Positions 14,301 to 26,300 of a DNA stretch of 64,000 bases are shown here, piece after piece (position 1 is the first letter of the stretch; each line of letters begins with the position of its first letter). The notes beneath the pieces were generated by a model. The model saw nothing but the letters and a program-made list of their open reading frames with translations, made no database searches and had not been told where the DNA came from. The stretch lies in assembly GCA_005406025.1 (NCBI GenBank), contig BGZK01001243.1, positions 62,001 to 126,000 of the forward strand, written 5' to 3'. The stretch comes from Eumeta japonica. Lineage: Eukaryota > Arthropoda > Insecta > Lepidoptera > Psychidae. The position numbers and the translations under genes were made by a program.

Positions 14301-17300
14301 GAATAAATGTAACCTAAAAAAACTGTGAATTCGTGAATTTAATTACGTTCTATATAAATATGGACGTACAAAATATAAACACAGTTCAAAGTATACCATG
14401 TCGAGATCAGCTAAAAGCGCCGGTGCTCGATATAAGTTATTACTACGCATACGTCACCTTACGTCTCTCTAATCTAACATAAGATTTCTATGCTTATCTT
14501 GCTGACCTTAGGAGTACTTCCAGTAGCTAGCAAAGACGGTTCCTTCGCCCTTGCTCACAGGTCAAGACCGTTTCTCTGCCTACAACACGTATATTTTACA
14601 ATGAACAGAAATATATTCATATATGTTGTTTGTTTTGCTCGCACCCGTGTTTATATTCATTTTTTCTTTGTTATTCCTTACACATCGTTGTTCATTACCA
14701 TAAAGTTAACTCTACAATAAATAAAAAAACTATAAAAATTCAATACAATTCCCCGGTGGCGGAAGCAACCTGTTCTACTCACGTACGACACGTGTGATAA
14801 ATCTTAGCGACAACGACGGCTTTGATACGTGACACAATCAATTACACGATTTGCAATCAAATAATCGTTACTATTTCAGACACGTCACACGTGAGTTCCC
14901 TAAAACCTAGACGAGCGTATTAGTATTAAATGCATCGACACAACTCAAAATCGTTAGACATCGTTACAAATATACGACAAATGTCGTATATTTTGTTACT
15001 TATATGCCGAAACCATATGTGCAAATTTGACCCGACTGTCGAGACAATGGGTGACCGAACGACACCCACCGGTGCCGTAACGCTAAAGACAATACGTATT
15101 AAACGTGAATAAATCGTCAACTAATTCATTTGTTGGCTTTATCTTACGCTTAGCAGTGCCCATTGAAGTTTGTATTCCATAAAAGAAAACATCGATACAA
15201 AAACGATACATTACAAAATGGAAATCACTGAGACATATTCATCGAGATGTGCCGAGATATACAAATATTAAATAATAGCATTACGATGTAGGTGAATTAA
15301 GTGTAAATTATTTAGTAATATTCAAATACGACTATTTAAAAATAATACAAATAAAATATAAACTTGAATGCCTTCAAGTTGCATTTTCAATAATTCATAA
15401 ATAATATGTAGTAAATATATATGTATGTTATTCCCTCGCAAAAAACTTCAAATTTGCATATGTTACTGACCAAACCCATTCTTAGGACAAACTAGTTTTG
15501 CCTAGGCCTTACCAGTTCTTCATATAGACGATACGAGGAACCAATTTAGCCTGGTATATACTGGCACGGCCTATTCTGAACGAAGTTAAACCTAGTCTCT
15601 CTTCTCTAGGAATCACAAGGGAAACTAAATAAAAAATACTTAGATTATTTGATTAGATATTCTTGGTAAATCATAATAAATTTCATACTTCCATTTTATT
15701 GCATCTGGAAGTTGATTACCTATTTATAAATTTCTTTTATATACTTGCAGCCTAGACTACATTCGATTAAGAAAAAATAAATTTACACACGTAATTTCTT
15801 TTAATGCTTACTTAATATAGTCAAGTAACATGTTACCTATGAAATGTAACGCCATTAGATTTTATAATGTCCATTGTGGTATTTTTGCAATATGTTAACA
15901 CAAAGAAATACATAATTAACATCAAGGGCTGGAGCGAACGGAGACGGAATGCGCGCGGCCGTGTCAGACCAATAATAATCTGGGATTTTCCCGCTTGCAT
16001 AAGTACATCTGTTAACTTACATCGCCTAGGTAAACTTAGTTCAGCCTACGTTATACCATTTTTTTATAGCACTAATGAGGAACGAACGTGCAAATCACAA
16101 GAAAGTTACGCATATTCATGATAATATAAGACAGTACCAGTTTATCCCCTCTGGTTCAGGACGAGCCAGTTAGGTTTAAACTGTACCGGTTTATTCTACC
16201 TAAGTTTGGCCTAGGTAAAACTAGTTTGTCTTAAAATCGCGTTTCGCCGGTAACATATTATATGCTCAAGTAAATTTTAAGATTATATACATAACGGTAC
16301 TTAAATTTTGGTTTTCCCAATTTATGGTAAAAGTGCATAAAAACCTTCAAACAGTTAACAAATCGCTGTATGCTAATTACATATTTCATTTACCGATGCC
16401 GTTTGTTTGCTTTAGGACTGCGACCAGCCGCGGTTGTTAACATTTTAAAGTTAAACAAAAACATTACTCACAGGCTTTCCAAAAATGACTTCAAATAAAA
16501 TAAATTTGAACAATCGAAACTGATATAGAAAAAAAAACTCGTTGAAAACGTGACAGTTACTAATGAAGATGGTCCAAAAACTCGAGTAAAAACACGTGAG
16601 GAATATTTAAGAAAACAAATGGGTATATTACGACAATGTTTGTTTTTTATCCGACTAGCGCGCACCAAGGTTCGCGATATCTCGTACGAGAACGTTTTCC
16701 TTGATGAAAATTCGATAAAGCCGGCGTGACTCATTCAGCTAACAAATTACGTGTGGTCGGCGCAAACAGACGGAAATGTAGGTGAGCGGCGAGTGCCTGT
16801 TAGGGCAACATCACACTTTCAATTATCGTGTACCTACGTAACGCCGGCAACTGCAATTTATTAAAACATATTGAAACCGCGCTTCTTTTTTGTGTCGGCG
16901 TAGTCTTAAATTGTAAAACTTTTATCTTTATTTTTGTAAAACTTCATTCTTTTACAATTTAAATCAATGCGTCCAAATTGTTATTTCGTTAGATATGATT
17001 ATTTATATATTGTTTGATATTTTAGTTCCTAAATATGCTGAGACGAATGAAATTCATTTAATATAGGTCTAGGAAAATCCCCGAATGATATATGAGCTAC
17101 ATTCTATCGTGCTTCTAGTAATTATTAAGAATAAAAGGCACCAGACGAGTAAAAAGACCAATTTTACTTGCGTGGTACTGGCCATACGAAATTATACTTT
17201 AATATTTAAAAAAACATTATCATTAAATACCGATCGGTCGTTATCGATTCATTCAATGGCATCGTCGTTCATTTCACTTCACTGTTCACATGTTGGTTAA

Positions 17301-20300
17301 TTTCGGTCGGTCATTGTAACAAAAACAGGAACAGGAAACAGATGGGTGAATGAAATTTTGTGGGTAATTGAATTTTATAGATAAAGTAGTCTTTGGACGC
17401 GGCAGCGCGTACATGAATAAAGAAAGAATCTTCGTCAAGATCTTGACCTTTATTAAAATCTTGATCCTAATCTCATTCAATCGATCTCCCTTTTTGTCTC
17501 TCTACCCATTTTTCTCTTGTTATCACCCTTCGCTCTCACTCACTCTTTCTTTTCTTCGTATTAATCCTTATTGCCATCTCCACACCTATATGCCTCGCCA
17601 AGCAAAACGAACAAACAAACATTTTATTTAATTTTTTGTCTCTACATTATAATAATCTAAATAATTGTAACATATGTATATAAGGTATTGTGCAGTTTTT
17701 TTTAATGATTACATAGGTAACCTAGGATATTAGTTATCTAGTCAGGATCAGGTAAAGTATTTTCGTAATAAAACAAATCATGTAAATCAATCCAATGGCT
17801 CTCAAATCATAAGCAAACATACGGACAGACGGACAGCACTCCTGACGGGCAGATAGAGACAGTTTGTGTTTAAAAATATGTAAGGATGTTTACTTATATT
17901 TCATAATATGTGGAATTATTTATAATACGTAAGATGTAGACAATGCTCGACACATTCTAAATGTTTCGTCGGTTATAATAATATATTAGACGTGATTTTG
18001 CATTTTTTTTCACGTTCACTAAACGCGAGCAGAAACCAATATAAAACGTCAGTCTTAATTTAAGTTGAACGTGGGCAGAGCCGCGTATAGAAACCAACAT
18101 TTTTACAAGTTTAATGCGAGACGACCAATTTTAAACGAAACCCCACACCATTTGTAACGAGTGACCTGAAAAATAATTTTCCCACCCCATTTATAGAGAC
18201 AAAATATCGTAAAGTGCTTTAATAAATTATATGTATAGAGTTCGTACCTTCCGTTTACGTCGTCATTATGAAATATAAGTGGACAAGCGCGAGTCAGATT
18301 CGTATCATTAATGTTCCGCACTGCATTTTTACGTATAAAAATAAATCATCTATTACGACATTACTTTGACTTAAAATAGACATGTAATAGGGCTTGTTCT
18401 GAGAAGCCAACGAATGTAAGTGTCCTAATTATACAATAGGTAATACTTTCTGCCGAAACGAAAATAAGCAAAAGCTATGTTATATTGTACACGTTTTATG
18501 TGTTACTATTATCATAATATATGTGCGTTATGATCATCTCACCCGACTGCAGCAAACGCGGGTAAGCCTGGATGGCGTGCACAGCAGAATTTTTGTAAAT
18601 TGATATTATTAATGAACTTATAGTTAATTTAACAGTGAGAAAATAACTAAACTTTATGTATATACAAAGTCATGAAATATGATCCAAAGATTAATAAAAG
18701 TCATGTTTGACGTAAATTAAATTCTATTTACATTTTATTTTTAATATTAACACCATTAATAATCAGTAATTTGGATGTGTATAATATATGGGCGCATGTA
18801 GTGCCATTTTTATGTGTAATGTCTAAAACAAAGAGATACAGAGCGTAAATTGACAATATTTCTAAATAAAACTGATCTCGCGCGTCACTAGCTGTTGCCT
18901 AGTTACAACCCTGGCGTATTGAACGACTATCACCTTATACTTAAAAAGGTACCATTATGTCCGCTTTTTCCACTCTAATGCAACATTATAATTGACATAT
19001 CTTTTATTTAAAAGAAATGTGTAATAGTAATACGAAAAGATTAGATAACAATCACAACCACATACACTGACGTTAACTTTGGCCGATTGTACGCGATACC
19101 TACTGCTTGCAGTCTATTCGGGACAGAGTGAAATTAACCGATATGCACTACTTGATCATGAATTTTACTGTTTTAAAATTTTACTGCGAGTTCGTGATAT
19201 CCTGAAGCTTTGCTATGTTCATGTTTTTCTAATACAGATAATATTTTAATTGTACTTATGCACTGTATTTTTGGGAATTAGGTACGGTGGTAATAATTTA
19301 TAATATGTAATACTTTAGTTGTATGTAATATGAAAAAGTATATTTATATTTTCAGATAATGAAAGATAAAATAATTTGGCATCAAAATGATATAACTCTC
19401 TCAGAGAAACAGTGATTTATTCTCTCGGTGAAAATGACCATATTGTGGGAAAAACTCATTCTTTCTTTAAGACGACTATATATACTGGTTGTCTTCATAT
19501 TTGAACCGCCATCAAGACAGATACACACACATGCACACACACATCACTCGTATAATGATTAAAATAGTTTCCTAGGACATTAAAACGTCAAGATCTAGTA
19601 AAAATTCGAAAATCGGTCTAAAGACAGTAACTTCGCAATTTATGAAAATTTTTCAATTTTCATAGCAGGAATGAAAAAAAACTTTGTTTCTCTTAAACGA
19701 TATCTCTCGATTAAGTTATACGATTTTGAATGACTTATGTCCAAAAAGATTTTTTGAGGATTTACTTATATTAAATTTTGGAAAAGAAAAAATTAATATC
19801 TTTAAACTTATTCAAATAAAGAAATATTAATGGACAATAAAGTATCGTATTTAGCAAAAAAAGAAATGATTCGTTTTTAGAATTGATCGGTTAATTAAAA
19901 ATTATAGAAAAAAAAAATCATATCTGATATTTTTAGATTTTGATCAGTTCTTCTCAAAAAGTCTGAATTGAGTTTGAACCCTTTCAAAAACCGCTAGTCT
20001 GGTTCAGGTAATTCGTTCACGCACACACACAGTTATACGGATATTATCACAAAAATTGTCCGAAATAACTTTTTAGAACTTCAAAGCATCCACATTTGAC
20101 GAAAATTCTATTTTTAAAATTAGAGATCAAAACAATATATTCTCGAATATTTCAACTTTATTTATTTAATTTTTACGTAAAGTTAAATATAATTTTATAG
20201 TGAATTTAAAATTTTCTGAACAATACAACTTGGTAATACACTGCAATGGAATTTTTTTCTCGAAATAGTTTTTTGTAAATAGTCTTTTCAAATTTGTGTT

Positions 20301-23300
20301 CCCGTTTTTTATTTAATATGAGTAAATGAAGAACTCAAAAAATTAACCAAAATTTTTATGCAATCTTGTAGCACTCGTTCAGAAAGATAAATACATATTA
20401 TTTCACATAAATATTTGACTCCTACCAAATATCCTATAATGCAAACAAAAAGTGATATCGCGAACGCAATAAAATCAATAATGTATGAATTTTAATTTAA
20501 GAATTTATTTTACGATTACTAAGAAAACCTTATCTTCAGGAACTGACAGCGACCGCAGTCTGGTTCAAGAACGGGTCAAAACCGTATCAGAAAATTTTCC
20601 AATCAAAAGCTAATTATTAACAGATGCACGAACAAGCAATTACTGCTTATCTTTTGAGTTGTGATTCAGTAAACGTATTCAATGCTTGTATTAAACTTTG
20701 ATTTTAATGGATAAATGTAATAAAGTGATTCTTTCCTTTAACTCATATATATGTATAGAACTAGGATAAATGTCAATTTATTTTATTCATCAAAACGCAT
20801 CACTCATATTGCTGTATTCTCGTGTTATTCGTTTTTATTTTATTGAACACGACAAAATTGTAGATTGTGCATATTCACAATAATGATTATTGTTTAAGTT
20901 TTTGCCGGCGGATTCGCCGCGTAAATATAAAATAAACACTTTTATAATTTATGTAGATCCCATCTTAGTATCATCCACTTAGTCCTAATCCCTATTCCGG
21001 TTTCACTTTCTATTCCGTTTTCGCTCTCGAACTCTATTTCAATTCCGACCCTGATGTTATTTGAAATAAAATAACTAATGCGTTTTCCCATGAAACAAAC
21101 ATTTCTCCCTTTCACTCTAAATATAGCGTCCAATTAATGCGTGAAACAATACAAAAAAAGTCTCTCTTTCACATATACCTATCTGTATAATAAAAATTAG
21201 GATGAAATAAAAAATCTAGAAACCGTCCGTGAGTTTTCTGCTTTTCTCCATATTCTTTGTGTACATTTTTAAATGCCTTACATTCAATTTTTATATGTCA
21301 GTTGCGTTGTCACGCACGACCCCTCAGTTCCGCCCTGCGCTAACATTTCATTGGGGTAGCTCCGTCACACCTACGCCCCGTTCTGTCTTCTCCTTTTTAT
21401 GCAACACTAATTATACTTCCCCTGCTTTATTTACTTTTATATATATATGCTGTTCTCGGCGGGCACTCGAGAATTGGCTTCGCCGGGTCTAGTCAGCGGT
21501 GTCGTGTCATTGTACGCATAAGTTTGAAAATGATGACCAATCTGTTGAATCTACATCCGCTATTATTGCAGTAACGTTCCAAAACCACCGCATAGATGCG
21601 TAAATATGTAAAAGCCGATAGTAAAAGTCGACCTCGTGTCCGTCGAATTTCTAATACGGAATGTCATCTCCTTATTAGTAATTTCATTGTTAGCGGCGAT
21701 ATCATGATGCGACGTCGGCCAGTGGGCGTGCGACCGGCCGCCGCCGACCGCCGCGGGCCGCTCATTCGTCACGGAACAATTGTGACTGCTCAAGTGGAAT
21801 CAAGTGCACTAAACCTCCATTTAGTTTTGTCAGTATTATAGCGCCTACTCAGATTGTCCGTATCCGCCCTCGCGCCAAGAATTGCACGACAATGAATCCC
21901 AATGCATTCATGTAACTTCTCGAAATATTATATTATGTATGTAGCGGCCGTTCTCGGTGGATACATATCTCGAGTAGAACGGTGACGCACGAATATTTAT
22001 TCTTGAGTAGGAACCTGAAGGGGGACATTCGATAACATTTTTTTGTGTATCCACTTACGATTTTCACTAAAATTCTATTTTTCTTTTTTGAAATCTATAA
22101 TAGTGTAACTTTTGTACGTATGTTGTTAGATAATATTTTACTGGTAATTCATCGCCGGCATTGAATACAGTTTATCAAGAGATAAATAAACGTACAGTTT
22201 GATATGAATAGGTTCATGTTGTTATTCATTTTAAATTTTATACGAAAATTGTAGTACATATAATGCGAACATTTTTAATTACCCATAAACAATATCCTCC
22301 TAACAACCTGTTCAGATTTCGTATTCTACATAATTACGCAAACTAGAGCTAAGGAAAAATGTGTTCGAGGTTCGACGCTCTTCAGATAATAATTAAAAAC
22401 CAATCCTATGACTTACTTTTATAACATTTATATTTTTATGGTTTTAATCTTAAGGTAGAATTTCTAAATTTTCCACAATAATAAATTACTAGCCTTTGTG
22501 CGCTGAAACTCCTGTATCCTTTTCTTCTACTTCTTTTGTTTGTCCTGATTTTTTCTTGCTGTAATAGTTGTGGTTAACATGCGGCTAAGCAAGATCATAC
22601 GACACGTGATCCTGCCCCTTATAATTTCTAGAAACTTGTACCCTGGTGCATAGCATAAACATATAAAACAATTTTAGTCTTAGGGCCTCTTCCGCCATCT
22701 CCTTTTAAATTAACATTTAGCAAAAAGTCGCTTTTAAAATTAATTTTGCGTTCCATGTCTTGTTTTAAAGGATTCTAGCTTAAACAAGATGGTGAAAGAG
22801 GCTCTTAGTACAAAATTTTTAATTCCATGATCACATCATTATCAGTTACAAAGTAATCCTGAGAAATGTTTTCTAAATTTTCCATAAATAGTATTAAGAT
22901 ATATGACAAAAAAAAAACATCAAAATGTACAAAAATATAATGAAAACAGTAATATTTAAAAAGTAAAAAAATAGAAAAGAAGAAAGACTTCTTAACATAT
23001 CACGTGCAGAAAGTAAATGATAAATGTGTTTTGTGTTATATCTATATTGTTTCTCATTTCAGGACCTTGAAGTCATTCATGAAGAAAGGCAAAAAGGAAC
23101 AAAGCTCAACTCAAGACAAACCATCTATGACCGTAAATGGAGAGAGTAGTCCCGTACAATTTCGTAGATCATTGCAATGTAAGAACCTTTGTTTTCATTA
23201 CATCAAATTGCAATGAAATTAATTATTTTGCACAATTTTAATAACAACAAACAAAAGATGTCAAAAGACAGATGTGACTCGATGAAAAGTTCGTATATTC

Positions 23301-26300
23301 GATGACTTTCTTGTGTCACGTGTTTGTGTCGCCATTAAAATACTGCGGGCCTAGCATGACGCCCAAGAAAAGTCTCTCTATAAGACTGTTCCTTTCATTC
23401 ATTCGTTAGTGCGAGGTCTTACGGAGATATATTTCTCTAGGGCATCATGCTAGATCCGCTGGTGTACCTACTGTGACTCGATGAGAACAAAATACATGTC
23501 TCTGTTATTGCAACACCTATAAATTGATTGTATTACGTCAACCGAATAATACAATTTTTAAACGTAATACATAGCAAAACTTCGCTTTTTCACAAAAAAC
23601 AAGCATATTTTTATGTCAATATAGTTTCGTATTAAACTTACATGCATTTAAACTGCAACATTACTCAAATGATATTTATGCAAATCTAATACAAAATAAG
23701 CAAGTATTTTGTAAATAGGCGCGATAACAAAATTTTGAAAAATTGTTCTATGATGTTCAGGTGTCTTTACTATTATCAAAATAAAAAAATGGGCATTTTA
23801 ATTTTATAATTCTCGCCAAAACGCCCCCTAGGTGGCGTCTGTTTGTCTCGTCACGTTTATTCTTAGGGGCAACAATAAACTGTGGGTTTTAATACAATCA
23901 TTTCGTTATTTTGCGTCTTATATGTGTATATTTGAGTATATTAGTGGAGTGCGATCCCTCAGTGTGATGAATATCACAAAAATGTATAACGAGTTATTTC
24001 GTTACGTTGCATACAATAAAAATGATGAATAAGTGGTTTATCTTACACGGCGAGGTCCTAGAGCTATATATCCTAATTTTTTTTTCTGTAAAGATCATCA
24101 TGACGCAAGTTTTTACTTTATTTTACGGATGCCAAAATGGTGTTATCATAATGATCTTGTTTAAGGTTTAATAATCATATACATGGTGTTATTTTATATT
24201 AAATTTCAAGTATGGCTTTTATTCATATATTCTAAAGTCATACCTCTATCTGAGCACGGGAGAATGTAAAGAATCTAGCAATACCACATCCAAATCGAAG
24301 CAAGTTATAGTGGGATGAAGAAGCGTACACAAACTTACACATGTCTGGAAACATAACTGTTAACTTTTCGGCATTCATGTAAAGATGAACTTTACGAATT
24401 GGCAGCAACTTGATTAATGTAGGTTGTCAGTAAGAATGCCGTATTTTGAATATTATATCATAGAGTTCTATAAATTTTACCGACCCCTATGTTTTCCGGC
24501 CAGCGTCTTCGCCGTCGACGGCAGCCGCGATGGCCGCGGAGCGCAACACGCTGAGCTCGCCGGAGCGCTACGTGTACGGGGGCTCGGTGACGCCTCTGCC
24601 GCGTTCCCGCTTCCAGGAGCGCTTACGCAGCCCCAGCCAATACGAAGTCAATTCGTTAAGGTCGCTATTTTAAAATCTATTATAACGCTTTTCTTTGCAA
24701 AACGACTCTTAAAAAGTTCTTCCTCGAGTTGAATGATTGGATGAGAGTGACTGTAACCCGACTTAAATTAAAGGGTGCAACGAATCAATGATTTTAATAA
24801 CACACAGTAAAATAAATTACGTAATAATCAAATTAATGATTATTAAATTAAGTGAAAAGTATACGATATTCTATTTACTATGTAGTATTGAAGGTAAAAA
24901 ATGAGAGGCTTCGATTTAATATGTGATATTAAAAGCAAAAATGAATGTTTACAAAAGAGAACAGAAAAATATTTCCTGTATGATTCAGAGCGAAGTTAAA
25001 ATCCTTTGTTTGGTAGAAGTTACCTCCTGCTTATGCATAAAGTTAGTCACTGAACAAAGCCTTTAAAGCTAATGACGGTATTTAAGTAACAAAATGCAAT
25101 TTAAATTAACGAATGACTGTATAAGCATTTAATTTTATATTTATATTTAAATATTTGTATATTTCGTACAAAGGAAAACGGTAAATGCAATTCTGACAGT
25201 TTTTTTTTTTGTTATATATCGTATTGAAACACGAAAATATATACCAAATAAGTGCCAGCCGGTCTGGAATAAACGCTCCAATAAATCCATTTTCATTTTA
25301 AATAAAAAAAAATTGATTTACATTTAGTTTTATTTTCAATAGGAGGACGTTTTTAATGTATCAATTTATAATTAAATGGAACTAAGCAATAATAAATGTG
25401 TTTGGCGGCGTAAAGACGGTGCATCAAACGGCACATTGACCAAACATGAATTATAACACTTTTAGTTTGCTGTATATTCTATCACGCATGAGATAATAGC
25501 AGTACGAATTCCAAAGTATAGGAGATTCTTCGAATCGTGCTCGGGTGACGCGTATACGTTGGCCAATTGCATTCGCCGATACACTCGGCCGACATACACT
25601 AGATGCACAAGTAGGTATACACGTATCCATGTATAAGGTGTTAATACGGAACTGAACAACTATCGTTATAAGCATGAATCGAATTATGAAGAGAAAATTT
25701 GGACTTTCGATATTAATTCGGGAATAGAATCTACATTTACTTGAGAAAGTTTCTTATAGTTTCATCAATACTCTAAGTCTAACTTCTTTGTCCTGGGACG
25801 ATTTAATCTATTAATCTTGATCTTAAGAATTCTAAAATTAAAAATAAATACTCGCCCCACTAATACGAGTTTATTGACAAAAATTTGCAGTGGGAAAATT
25901 ATTTGAACCGCAGTAAGTATCCTTCAACAATAACGTCTACACAATAGCTAAATTTTTTTATCTATAAAAACAACCGTTTTAGTTACTGAAACAGCAAAAA
26001 GTCCACAAAATCTGTTGTGACTTTGTTGGCTACTATTTTTCCCAGTGTGTAGACATTTCTTCTTAAAGAATAAATGTTAAAAGAATCGAAGAAGTATTAG
26101 CAAAACACACGCCCGTAATCTTAGGTTATGCAACTAGGGTCTCCTATCCTCATCGATTAGAACACTTAATCCAAAATAACTCAAATACCTAAAAAAATAA
26201 AGTTGTATGTGTACCAAAGTTTAATGCTCGAAAGGTTGACTGCATCGACATCTATTTGCCTTCAAAATATAAATCACAGTTTACTTTTCCCACATTTTTC

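Noticed and set aside
16540..16730. Plus-strand open stretch (TREEYLRKQMGILRQC)
   Set aside because: It looks protein-like for about 60 codons but has no start, no phase-compatible splice sites and no recognised relatives; left as chance or old repeat coding.
24424..24732. 102-codon plus-strand frame
   Set aside because: It covers exon 3 in the wrong phase; the phase that continues exons 2 and 4 is different.
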